Below, piece by piece: positions 52,358-60,089 of a stretch of DNA of 64,000 nt. Below the pieces are notes generated by a model, which ran no database searches, had not been told where the DNA came from, and was given only the letters and a program-made list of their open reading frames with translations. The DNA is from Saccharothrix sp. S26. GTDB lineage: Bacteria > Actinomycetota > Actinomycetes > Mycobacteriales > Pseudonocardiaceae. Position numbers and translations under genes: made by a program. The first letter of the stretch is position 1, and the number at the start of each line of letters is the position of its first letter. The stretch spans positions 62,001 to 126,000 of the forward strand of contig NZ_JAJUWT010000029.1 in NCBI RefSeq assembly GCF_021390395.1, in the 5' to 3' direction.

Positions 52358-53107
52358 TCAGACCTGCACGGTCGGCAGCACCACGAGCTGCCGCAGGTTC
52401 ACGTTCTTCGGCCGGCTGGTGGCGAACCCGACCACGTCACCGATGTCGGCCGGGTTCAGCGGCGGCACCTCCTCGCGCCACCGCGTCAGGTCCGCGGACA
52501 CGTCCGCGTTGTCGATGTGGTCGGCCAGCTCGCTGTGCACCAGGCCGGGCTCGACGTTCGTCACCCGCACGCCCTGCGGACCCAGCTCGGTGCGCAGGTT
52601 CGCCGACAGGTGCGTGACGGCGGCCTTCGTGGCGGTGTAGACGGCGTAGTTGGGGAAGGTGAGGTGCGCGCCGATGGACGAGATGTTCACCAGGTCGGCG
52701 GTGCCGGTCGCACCCGCCTCGACCAGGTCCGCGGTGAACGCCTTGGTCACGTTCAGCAGGCCCTTGAGGTTGGTGTCGATCATCCGGTGCCACTCGTCGT
52801 CACGGCCCTCGGTGATGGGGTTGGCGAGCATCACGCCCGCGTTGTTCACCACCAGGTCGACGCGGCCGAAGGCGGCGTGGATCGCCTCCGCGGCCTCGGT
52901 GAGGTCGCCGGTGATGTCCGCGGCGACCGCGAGCGCCTGGCCGCCCTCGGCGGCGATCTTGTCGGCCAGCTCGGCGAGCCGGTCCGCGCGGCGGGCCAGC
53001 AGCGCGACCTTCGCCCCGGACCGGGCCAGGACGAGGGCGATCTCCGCGCCGATGCCGCTCGCGGCACCGGTGACGACGGCGGTGCGGTTGTTCAGGTCGT
53101 AGGTCAT
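52358..53107 (-). CDS. Short-chain dehydrogenase/reductase
   Basis: A 249-residue classical SDR: cofactor motif TGAASGIGAEIALVLARSGA, LVVNNAGVMLANP, catalytic Ser in NISSIGAHLTFPNY, and YTATK (YxxxK). The arginine after the Rossmann loop (LARRADRL) suggests NADP(H). Substrate not known. It is divergent from a MmyB-type XRE regulator 120 bp away, a very common actinobacterial regulator-SDR pair. Confidence 0.93.
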   Translation of the reverse strand: MTYDLNNRTAVVTGAASGIGAEIALVLARSGAKVALLARRADRLAELADKIAAEGGQALAVAADITGDLTEAAEAIHAAFGRVDLVVNNAGVMLANPITEGRDDEWHRMIDTNLKGLLNVTKAFTADLVEAGATGTADLVNISSIGAHLTFPNYAVYTATKAAVTHLSANLRTELGPQGVRVTNVEPGLVHSELADHIDNADVSADLTRWREEVPPLNPADIGDVVGFATSRPKNVNLRQLVVLPTVQV

Positions 53108-53215
53108 GGCAACAACATTGGACCTGGTCGCGAGGGGTACACGAGGTGCTGGTCCACCTGTGGGACGGCGTTCCCTAGGTCTGGCAGTACCCAGGCTCGA
53201 CGGGTCGGGGGCGGC

Positions 53216-53221
53216 CATACT
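53216..53221 (+). promoter_or_regulatory. -10-like CATACT of the XRE regulator
   Basis: CATACT ends 6 nt before GTG 53228, consistent with leaderless transcription. Confidence 0.35.
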
Positions 53222-53227
53222 GGGAGG

Positions 53228-54073
53228 GTGAACCACGACCTCGGCGAGTTCCTCCGCAGCCGCCGGGCCCGCGTGCGCCCGGACGACGTCGGCCTGCCCG
53301 GCGGTGGCCGGCGACGCGTCCCCGGCCTGCGCCGCGAGGAGTTGGCGATGCTGGCCGGCGTCAGCGTGGACTACTACATGCGCTTGGAGCAGGGCCGCAC
53401 CCCGGCCGTGTCGGACGCGGTGCTGGACGCCGTCGCCCGCGTGCTGCGCCTGGACGAGACCGAACGCGCCCACCTGCGCAACCTCGTGCGACCCGCGCCG
53501 ACCAAGCGACCCGCGCCGCAACGCGTCCGACCCGGCCTGCGCCGGCTGCTCGACATGGTGGACGACGTGCCCGCGTTCGTGATGGGCCGCCGCACGGACA
53601 TCCTGGCCTGGAACCCGCTGGCCGACGCGCTGTACGGCTTCGGCGACCTGCCGCCGGAGGACTGCAACTCGGCCAGGCACACGTTCCTGCGCCCGCAGTC
53701 GCGCACCTTCTACCGCGACTGGCCCTCGGTCGCCGCCGACACGGTGGCGTTCCTCAGGCTCGACGCGGGCCGCTACCCGGACGACGCGAGGCTGGCGGCG
53801 TTGGTGGGGGAGCTGTCGGTCAAGGACGAGACGTTCCGCAAGCTGTGGGCGCAGCACAAGGTGCTGGAGAAGACCCACGGCACCAAGCTCATCCACCACC
53901 CCGTGGTCGGCGACCTGGACCTCGACTACGAGAGCCTGCAACCGACCGGCGACCCGGACATCGTGCTGGCCGTCTACACCGCTCGCGTGGGTTCGCCGAC
54001 CGAGGACCGGCTCAAGCTCCTGGCGAGCTGGTCCGCAGCGCCTTCAGGAACGCCCTCAGAGCAGCAGGCCTGA
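53228..54073 (+). CDS. XRE-family regulator with MmyB-like ligand domain
   Basis: A 281-residue regulator. The N-terminal helix-turn-helix is RVPGLRREELAMLAGVSVDY followed by YMRLEQGR. The rest matches the MmyB-like domain (FVMGRRTDILAWNPLADALY; DLDLDYESLQPTGDPDIVLA). These proteins usually regulate a divergent dehydrogenase gene, here the SDR. GTG 53228 follows CATACT by 6 nt. Its 3' 62 bp overlap a small convergent DUF397 gene. Confidence 0.9.
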   Translation: MNHDLGEFLRSRRARVRPDDVGLPGGGRRRVPGLRREELAMLAGVSVDYYMRLEQGRTPAVSDAVLDAVARVLRLDETERAHLRNLVRPAPTKRPAPQRVRPGLRRLLDMVDDVPAFVMGRRTDILAWNPLADALYGFGDLPPEDCNSARHTFLRPQSRTFYRDWPSVAADTVAFLRLDAGRYPDDARLAALVGELSVKDETFRKLWAQHKVLEKTHGTKLIHHPVVGDLDLDYESLQPTGDPDIVLAVYTARVGSPTEDRLKLLASWSAAPSGTPSEQQA

Positions 54074-54188
54074 ACTCCAGCACCGGCCCGTCCGCGTTCT
54101 TGGAGTCCCGCACGGCGTCGAGACCTGCCCGCAGCTCGACGCACTCACCGCCGCTGTTGCCGCTGTAGCTGCTCTTCCGCCAAGTCAT
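54012..54188 (-). CDS. DUF397 small protein
   Basis: A 58-residue protein that is easy to miss: MTWRKSSYSGNSGGECVELR, then AVRDSKN and FRPAALRAFLKALR. This is the DUF397 pattern (W.KSSYSG....CVE...VRDSK....L.F....W..F). DUF397 proteins are small partners of XRE-DUF5753 regulators in Streptomyces and relatives (as in the BldB/WhiJ-type families), often acting as antagonists or antitoxin-like partners. The ATG overlaps the upstream regulator's stop (ATGA), the standard arrangement. It overlaps the 3' end of the convergent XRE gene. Confidence 0.9.
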   Translation of the reverse strand: MTWRKSSYSGNSGGECVELRAGLDAVRDSKNADGPVLEFRPAALRAFLKALRTSSPGA

Positions 54189-55015
54189 ACCTCAACGCTA
54201 TCAAGCAGGTCGGTGACCGAGACCGCCACCAGCTCTCGGAAAACGGCTTCGTAGTGGGAGATCCGGCTCTCCTCGTCCACCAGCAGACCGTCGGTCAACG
54301 TCTCCACGTACACGGTCTTGGCGCGGCCGCCGGACGGCGTGAGGATCGAGAACGGGAAGTAGAGCGCACCCGTCAGGCCGACCTCGTCCGGGATGACCCG
54401 GATGGTGATGTGCGGCATCCGGGAGAGCTTCTTGAGGTGCTGCAACTGCCCGAACCGGGTTTCGGGTGACCCGACCGGTGCGCGCAGCACGGCCTGGGTG
54501 ATCACCATCGTGAACTCCGGCGGGTTCGGGCCGGTCATCCGCGCCTGTCGGGCCATCCGGGCTTGCACCAGCCGGTCGACCTCGGTGGGGCGCAGCGCGG
54601 AGTTCGTCCGGATCACCGCTCGGGCGTAGTCCTCGGTCTGCACCAACCCGTGCAGCAGGTCCGGCCGGTAGGACTCGATCGTCCGCGCGGTCTCCTCGGT
54701 GTTGAAGAACTTCCGCAGCCGGTCCGGGATCGCCGCGCCCCAAGGCGTCTTCGGCCTGCGCCGCCGGGCTTCCTCGCCCAGGTGCAGCAGGTCCGCCCGC
54801 TCCTCGCCCTCGACGCCGAAGAGGTCGAGCAGGGCGGCCAGTTCCAGCGGCGGCACGGAGGTGTCGCCGCGCAGGATCGTGCCCACCTTCGACACCGAGC
54901 AGCCGAGCGTCCGCATGATGTCCGCCCGGTCCTTGCCGCTGCGCCGCATGAGCTCCTTGAGGCGTTCGGCGAGCCGTGCGCGGTAGTCGGTCGGGCTTTG
55001 ACCGCTGGTGGTCAT
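54185..55015 (-). CDS. XRE-family regulator with DUF5753 domain
   Basis: A 276-residue protein: helix-turn-helix at about 15-70 (LAERLKELMRRSGKDRADIM, TLGCSVSKVGTILRGDT) and a DUF5753 domain (FNTEETARTIESYRPDLLHG, LVQTEDYARAVI; HITIRVIPDEVGLTGAL). WhiJ-like regulators of this type pair with DUF397 proteins and influence development and antibiotic production. ATG 55015 has GAGGAG upstream. The divergent neighbour across a 12-bp palindrome is a 70-residue protein. Confidence 0.93.
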   Translation of the reverse strand: MTTSGQSPTDYRARLAERLKELMRRSGKDRADIMRTLGCSVSKVGTILRGDTSVPPLELAALLDLFGVEGEERADLLHLGEEARRRRPKTPWGAAIPDRLRKFFNTEETARTIESYRPDLLHGLVQTEDYARAVIRTNSALRPTEVDRLVQARMARQARMTGPNPPEFTMVITQAVLRAPVGSPETRFGQLQHLKKLSRMPHITIRVIPDEVGLTGALYFPFSILTPSGGRAKTVYVETLTDGLLVDEESRISHYEAVFRELVAVSVTDLLDSVEV

Positions 55016-55093
55016 GGGTCTCCTCGCTTGATCACCGCCAGTCTGCCCGAGTCCGCCCGTCGCTTCAGTCACCCGGTCAGGCGACTACCCAAG

Positions 55094-55105
55094 CTGAGTA
55101 CTCAG
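55094..55105. promoter_or_regulatory. Perfect 12-bp palindrome CTGAGTACTCAG
   Basis: An uninterrupted palindrome in the gap between the DUF5753 regulator and the divergent small gene, just upstream of that gene's -10 box. It is probably the regulator's binding site. Confidence 0.5.
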
Positions 55106-55108
55106 GTT

Positions 55109-55114
55109 TAGCGT
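55109..55114 (+). promoter_or_regulatory. -10 box TAGCGT of the 70-residue protein gene
   Basis: TAGCGT ends 6 nt before ATG 55121, the leaderless arrangement, and is 3 bp from the CTGAGTACTCAG palindrome. Confidence 0.4.
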
Positions 55115-55120
55115 TTGAGT

Positions 55121-55333
55121 ATGACTGAGGAAGAGCGTGAGTGGGTGGCCGACGAGGCTCCGCGCCTGTTCGCCGTGGTGGAGCGCGTCCCGGAGTTGCA
55201 GGTGGCGGCCTGGGGCTTGGAGTTCGAGGACAGCGCGCAGGTGGTGTCCGAGGACGGCACGCTCCGGATGAACCTGCAAGGCCCGGAGAGCTGCCTGCAC
55301 CTGTTCAAGGGCTCGGAGCTGCTCTGGATCTGA
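55121..55333 (+). CDS. Small acidic protein of unknown function
   Basis: A 70-residue acidic protein (MTEEEREWVADEAPRLFAVV onward, ending FKGSELLWI). No family recognised. It is divergent from the XRE-DUF5753/DUF397 pair and shares its palindromic control region, so it may be a third member of that regulatory unit. Confidence 0.6.
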   Translation: MTEEEREWVADEAPRLFAVVERVPELQVAAWGLEFEDSAQVVSEDGTLRMNLQGPESCLHLFKGSELLWI

Positions 55334-55412
55334 CGTACCGAAAACAAAACTTGTCATGACAGTTCGGGTTGTCTTAGGCTGAGGAGGTCCCACCGACGAA
55401 CAGGAGCGGGCC

Positions 55413-55694
55413 ATGTCCTTCCAGGCGTACCTCGACACCATCGAGCGCAAGACCGGCAAGACGCCGGCCGAGCTCCTCGCCGAGGCGGGCGACCGCGGGT
55501 ACGACTCGACCACCAAGGCCGGCGTCGTCCTCCAGTGGCTGAAGGACGACTACGACCTGGGCCGCGGTCACGGCATGGCGCTCTACCACGTGCTCAAGAA
55601 CGGCACCACGATCAGCGACAAGCACGTCGGCGGCACCGGCACGCACCGGGACGACTCCACGACCCTGCGCGTGGACGGCCTGGCCAACCGCTGA
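55413..55694 (+). CDS. DUF4287 domain protein
   Basis: A 93-residue protein: MSFQAYLDTIERKTGKTPAE, TKAGVVLQWLKDDYDLGRGH, GMALYHVLKNG. This is the DUF4287 pattern, small proteins of unknown function that sometimes occur fused to or beside DUF5655. AGGAG lies 7 nt before the ATG. Monocistronic. Confidence 0.88.
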   Translation: MSFQAYLDTIERKTGKTPAELLAEAGDRGYDSTTKAGVVLQWLKDDYDLGRGHGMALYHVLKNGTTISDKHVGGTGTHRDDSTTLRVDGLANR

Positions 55695-56078
55695 CCCGCC
55701 GCACGGCTTCCGGATCACCATCACCGGCGACCGCGGTCCCGTTCGAGGCGGACGGGCCGGCCGACCTCTTCCCACCGGACCTGACCGGCTGCCACGACGG
55801 CGCGGAGGCGTCCGCGGGAACCGGTGGACGGCCCCACGACCCCTCACGCGACAGCCCCGACCCGCAGCGCCCGGCCGACGCCTTCTCCGACGCAGTTGAC
55901 CGGGTTGGCCGCCGACCGCGGCACCGCCTCCGCGCCTGCGACGTCGCCACCGCGCTCCGCGACCTGCCGAGTCGGGCACTTCCGAGATCGCCCGGGAGCA
56001 CCACGCCGGCCGGAGCTGCCCGCACGGCTCGCCGAAGCACGTGCCGCGCCCGCGCTCTCGCTGTCCGCGGCCTGACGC
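55695..56078. other. Non-coding or decayed stretch
   Basis: About 380 bp between the DUF4287 gene and the S33 hydrolase gene. Frames that stay open are Arg/Pro/Ala-rich with no start signals and no recognisable motif. It may hold a decayed gene, but I cannot support one. Confidence 0.5.
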
Positions 56079-57641
56079 TCAGGAGCAGCGCGTGCCCTCG
56101 CGCGGCAGCTTCCCCTCGATCAGGTACTCGTGCCCGGCGTCGTCCACGCACCGGTTGCCCTGGAAGTACACGGTGTGCTGGTTGCCCTCGAACGTGAGCA
56201 GCCCGCCGCCCAGCTCCTTCGCCAGGTTGACCCCAGCCTCGTACGGCGTGGCCGGGTCGCCGGTGGTGGAGATCACCAGCACCGGCGGCAGGCCGGACAC
56301 CGGCTTGTGCTCCTGCACGCTCGGCGGCACGGGCCAGAACGCGCACGCGTCCAGCGCCGCGGCCGGCGGCTGGCCGTCGTCCAGGAACGGCGCGGCCGCC
56401 TTGTACCGCCGGGCCACGTCGTCGAGCACGTTCTTGTCCGTCACGCGCGGCTCGTCCACGCACTTCACCGCCACGAAAGCATCGGTGATCGTGGAGTACC
56501 GGCCTTCGGAGTCCCGGTCGAAGTAGTTGTCGGCCAGCAGCATGAGCACGTCACCGCGGTTGTTCTTCAGCTCCGTCAACCCGGTGTTCAGCGGCTCCCA
56601 CAGCTCCTCCGAGTACATGGCCTGGATCGCGCCGGTGATCGCGTCGTTGTACGACAGCTTCCGGTCGCCCACCGCCACGGGCCGCTGCACCAGGGGCAAC
56701 GTCAGCTCGCGGAACGCCTGGTTGGCCTTGGACGGGTCCGAACCCAGGGCGCAGTCCTTGCGCGGCGCGCACCACGCGGCGAACGCGTCGAACGCCTTCT
56801 GGAAGCCCGCGCCCTGCGCGATCAGCGACTCCACCTGGTTCTGCGTCGGGTCCACCGCGCCGTCGAGCACGAGCGCCCGCACGTTGCCCGGGAACGCCTG
56901 CGCGTAGGCCGCGCCGATGTGCGTACCGTAGGAGTAGCCGAGGTAGGTCAGCTTCTCGTCGCCGAGCGCGGACCGCATGACGTCCAGGTCGCGCACGACG
57001 TCCCTGGTGCCGACGTTGGCCAGCACGTCGACGCCGGTCGTCGAGGCGCACTTCTCGGCGTAGGACTTGTTCTCCGCCTCGGTCTCGGCGATGCCCGCCG
57101 GCGAGGTGTCGACGTCGTTGTCGAGCCGGTCGGCGTCGCGTTCGGCGTCGGTCAGGCACTTGACCTGCGGCTCGCTCGCCCCGACGCCACGCGGGTCGAA
57201 CCCGACCAGGTCGAACCGCTCACCCACCGGCGACGACTTGACCTGCGCGCCCATGCCCGCCGCCGCGGCCATGCCGGACGCGCCCGGACCACCCGGGTTG
57301 ATGATCAGCGAGCCGATCCGGTCGCCGGTCGCGGCCTGTCGCAGCAACCCGATCTTGATCGTCCGGCCGTCGGGCTTGGTGTAGTCGAGCGGCACTTCCA
57401 GCCGGGCGCACTCGATCGACTTCTTGTTCTTGAACAGCGACGTCGTCGTGCCGGTCGTGGCGTAGGGCGCGCAGTCCTCCCAGCCGAGCTGCTGGCCGTA
57501 GAACCGCTCCAGCCCGGCGGGCACGACACCGGCCGGTCCTCTCTGCTCCAGCGCCGTCCCCGCGGTGGGTGACCCGGGCAGCACGCTCGTGCACGAGGCG
57601 AGGAGCGGCAGGGCGAGGAACAGCATCATCGGACGGCGCAC
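56079..57641 (-). CDS. Alpha/beta hydrolase lipoprotein, CaeA/TAP-like (S33)
   Basis: A 520-residue lipoprotein: MMLFLALPLLASC gives a lipobox with Cys17. The hydrolase core has SLIINPGGPGASGMA, DLVGFDPRGVGASEP, nucleophile elbow YLGYSYGTHIGAAYA, and a TAP-like C-terminal domain with STTGDPATPYEAG (acid) and GNQHTVYFQGN (His). Relatives include the M. tuberculosis cell-wall esterase/peptidase CaeA (Rv2224c), near glnA2 and panB as here. GTG 57641 follows a minus-strand TACGAT by 7 nt. Confidence 0.9.
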   Translation of the reverse strand: MRRPMMLFLALPLLASCTSVLPGSPTAGTALEQRGPAGVVPAGLERFYGQQLGWEDCAPYATTGTTTSLFKNKKSIECARLEVPLDYTKPDGRTIKIGLLRQAATGDRIGSLIINPGGPGASGMAAAAGMGAQVKSSPVGERFDLVGFDPRGVGASEPQVKCLTDAERDADRLDNDVDTSPAGIAETEAENKSYAEKCASTTGVDVLANVGTRDVVRDLDVMRSALGDEKLTYLGYSYGTHIGAAYAQAFPGNVRALVLDGAVDPTQNQVESLIAQGAGFQKAFDAFAAWCAPRKDCALGSDPSKANQAFRELTLPLVQRPVAVGDRKLSYNDAITGAIQAMYSEELWEPLNTGLTELKNNRGDVLMLLADNYFDRDSEGRYSTITDAFVAVKCVDEPRVTDKNVLDDVARRYKAAAPFLDDGQPPAAALDACAFWPVPPSVQEHKPVSGLPPVLVISTTGDPATPYEAGVNLAKELGGGLLTFEGNQHTVYFQGNRCVDDAGHEYLIEGKLPREGTRCS

Positions 57642-57648
57642 GCCCCCG

Positions 57649-57654
57649 ATCGTA
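57649..57654 (-). promoter_or_regulatory. -10 box TACGAT of the S33 lipoprotein gene
   Basis: Minus-strand TACGAT ends 7 nt before GTG 57641, supporting that start. Confidence 0.4.
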
Positions 57655-57714
57655 GGTGTGACACGTGGGCCACAACGTCCGCCAAGGCCGCTCCGAGTGA
57701 GCGAGAATGCACCC

Positions 57715-59430
57715 ATGCCACAGCTCCGACTCGCCCTCGCCCAGGTCAACGCCTGTGTCGGCGACCTGGCGGGCAACACCGAACTCGTCGTCGAGTGGTC
57801 CCGCAAGGCCGTGGAGGCGGGCGCCCACCTCGCGGTCTTCCCCGAGATGGCGCTGACCGGGTACCCGGTCGAGGACCTGGCGCTGCGCGTGTCGTTCGCC
57901 GAGGCGTCCAAGGAGGCGCTGACCGCGCTGGCGTCCCGGCTGGACGACGAGGGGTGCGGTGAGCTGCCGGTGTTCGTCGGCTACCTCGACCGCGACGAGC
58001 GCGGCATGCGCAACTCCGCGGCCGTGCTGCACCGGGGCGCGGTGGTGGCCCGCCAGCACAAGCACCACCTGCCCAACTACGGCGTGTTCGACGAGCGCCG
58101 GTACTTCACGCCCGGCGACACGCTGGACGTCGTGCGCGTGCACGGCCTCGAGGTCGGCATGGTGATCTGCGAGGACCTGTGGCAGGACGGCGGCCCGATC
58201 GCGGCCCTCGGTGAGGCGGGCGTCGACCTGGTGGTGTCGCCGAACGCTTCGCCGTACGAGCGCAAGAAGGACGACGCCCGGTTGCCGCTGGTGGCCCGGC
58301 GGGCGGCCGAGGCGGGCGCGCCGTTGGCGTACGTGAACCTGATCGGCGGGCAGGACGAGCTGGTGTTCGACGGCGACACGATGGTGGTCGGCGCGGACGG
58401 CTCGCTGATCACCCGCGCGCCGCAGTTCGTCGAGCACCTGGTCGTGCTGGACCTCGACCTGCCCGGCGGCGCGCCCCGCACCGAGGGCTCCTACGGCGGC
58501 TTCACGGTCCACCGCAAGGCGCTGTCGCACGACCCGCTGCCGGCCTACGACCCGCTGCCCGTGCCGCAGCCGGCCGAGCCGCTGTCCGACGAGGCGGAGG
58601 TGTGGCACGCGCTGGTCACCGGCCTGCGCGACTACGTGCACAAGAACGGCTTCCGCTCCGTCGTCCTGGGCCTCTCGGGCGGCATCGACTCGGCGGTGGT
58701 GGCCGCGCTGGCGGTGGACGCCTTGGGCGCGGACCACGTGCACGGCGTGTCGATGCCGTCGGTGTACTCGTCGGACCACTCCAAGTCCGACGCCCACGAC
58801 CTGGCCCAGCGCACCGGCTGCCACTACTCGGAGCAGCCGATCGCGGACATGGTCAGCGTGTTCGTCGACCAGCTCGGGCTGACCGGGCTGGCCGAGGAGA
58901 ACGTGCAGGCGCGCTGCCGGGGCGTCACGTTGATGGGGCTGTCCAACCAGCACGGCCACCTGGTGCTGGCCACGGGCAACAAGACCGAGCTGGCCGTGGG
59001 CTACTCGACCATCTACGGCGACGCGGTCGGCGGGTTCGCGCCGATCAAGGACGTGCTCAAGACGCTGGTGTGGGACCTGGCGCGGTGGCGCAACGCGGAG
59101 GCCGAGAAGCTGGGCGAGCTGCCGCCGATCCCGGAGAACTCGATCACCAAGCCGCCGTCGGCCGAGCTGCGCCCCGGCCAGGTCGACCAGGACTCGCTGC
59201 CCGACTACGAGCTGCTCGACTCGGTGCTGGACGACTACGTCGAGGGCGACAAGGGCTACCGCGACCTGATCGCGATGGGGTTCTCGCACGAGCTGGTCGA
59301 CAAGGTGCTGCGCATGGTGGACAAGGCGGAGTACAAGCGCCGCCAGTACCCGCCGGGCACCAAGATCACGTTCAAGGCGTTCGGCCGCGACCGCAGGCTG
59401 CCGATCACCAGCGGCTGGCGCGAGGGCTGA
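57715..59430 (+). CDS. nadE: Glutamine-dependent NAD+ synthetase
   Basis: A 571-residue two-domain enzyme that amidates deamido-NAD. The N-terminal nitrilase-type glutaminase has the triad Glu44 (FPEMALTGYP), Lys116 (RQHKHHLPNYG) and Cys152 (MVICEDLWQDG). The C-terminal synthetase has the ATP P-loop SGGIDS at 321-326 and LATGNKTELAVGYSTIYGD. It is about 100 residues shorter than the M. tuberculosis enzyme, matching the compact form. GAGAAT 6 nt before ATG 57715 may be the -10. It ends in a small hairpin shared with the convergent gene. Confidence 0.95.
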   Translation: MPQLRLALAQVNACVGDLAGNTELVVEWSRKAVEAGAHLAVFPEMALTGYPVEDLALRVSFAEASKEALTALASRLDDEGCGELPVFVGYLDRDERGMRNSAAVLHRGAVVARQHKHHLPNYGVFDERRYFTPGDTLDVVRVHGLEVGMVICEDLWQDGGPIAALGEAGVDLVVSPNASPYERKKDDARLPLVARRAAEAGAPLAYVNLIGGQDELVFDGDTMVVGADGSLITRAPQFVEHLVVLDLDLPGGAPRTEGSYGGFTVHRKALSHDPLPAYDPLPVPQPAEPLSDEAEVWHALVTGLRDYVHKNGFRSVVLGLSGGIDSAVVAALAVDALGADHVHGVSMPSVYSSDHSKSDAHDLAQRTGCHYSEQPIADMVSVFVDQLGLTGLAEENVQARCRGVTLMGLSNQHGHLVLATGNKTELAVGYSTIYGDAVGGFAPIKDVLKTLVWDLARWRNAEAEKLGELPPIPENSITKPPSAELRPGQVDQDSLPDYELLDSVLDDYVEGDKGYRDLIAMGFSHELVDKVLRMVDKAEYKRRQYPPGTKITFKAFGRDRRLPITSGWREG

Positions 59431-59442
59431 CCGCCCGGGTCA
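59427..59442. terminator. Stop-codon hairpin CTGACC-N4-GGGTCAG region
   Basis: CTGACC (containing the nadE stop) pairs with GGTCAG (containing the convergent gene's stop). It resembles the 5691-5715 hairpin in design. Short stem, so of modest strength. Confidence 0.4.
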
Positions 59443-60045
59443 GGCGGTGGCCGTCGTCCCCGTGGGCGCGGCCGCCGCGCTGGTGCGCGGCTTGCGGTTC
59501 GCGCCGACCCCGCCCGCGATGGCCATCGCCCCGAGCACGATCAGCACCACGGCCAGCAGCCAGGCCAGCGCGATCAGGCTCGCCACCGGCCACACGAGCA
59601 CCACGATCCCGCCGATCGCGGTGACGACGCCGGACAGCACCGCCCACCCGCTCGTGCGCACGCCGTGGAAGACCTCGGCGACCCCGCCCACGACCCACGT
59701 CGCGCCCAGCAGCAGCGCCAGCACCGTGATGGTCCGGAACGGTGCGCGCAGGCACAGGATGCCCGCGACCAGGGCCAGCAGCCCGGCCACCGCCAGCAGC
59801 CAGCGCTGCCGGCCCAGCTCGTCCTCGGTGAACGAGCCGACCAGCCAGAACAGGCCGGTGACCAGCATCTCCAGGCCGAACAGCACGGCCGCCGTCAGCA
59901 GCGTGAGGCCCGGCCACAGCAGCACGGCCAAGCCGATCGCCAGCGTGATCACCCCGAAGGTGATCCACAGCGTTCGCCCGCGGCCACCGGTCGTCGTCGC
60001 GGCGCGCCCGACCTGACCAGCGGTGTTCGCATCGGGATGTGTCAT
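59440..60045 (-). CDS. HdeD/DUF308-family membrane protein
   Basis: A 201-residue protein with six predicted membrane helices in the HdeD/DUF308 pattern (LWITFGVITLAIGLAVLLWP, LFGLEMLVTGLFWLVGS, LLAVAGLLALVAGILCL, VLALLLGATWVVGGVAEVFH, LSGVVTAIGGIVVLVWPVAS, LAWLLAVVLIVLGAMAIAGG). HdeD is linked to acid resistance in enterobacteria, but the role in actinobacteria is unknown. ATG 60045 gives a short polar N terminus before the first helix. Confidence 0.85.
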   Translation of the reverse strand: MTHPDANTAGQVGRAATTTGGRGRTLWITFGVITLAIGLAVLLWPGLTLLTAAVLFGLEMLVTGLFWLVGSFTEDELGRQRWLLAVAGLLALVAGILCLRAPFRTITVLALLLGATWVVGGVAEVFHGVRTSGWAVLSGVVTAIGGIVVLVWPVASLIALAWLLAVVLIVLGAMAIAGGVGANRKPRTSAAAAPTGTTATA

Positions 60046-60089
60046 GCGGCCATGGTCCGTCGGTCCGCCCGGACCCGCAGGGCCGCCGT

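Noticed and set aside
55695..56078. Open frames between the DUF4287 and S33 genes
   Set aside because: They lack start signals, recognisable motifs and normal composition. A decayed gene is possible but not supported.
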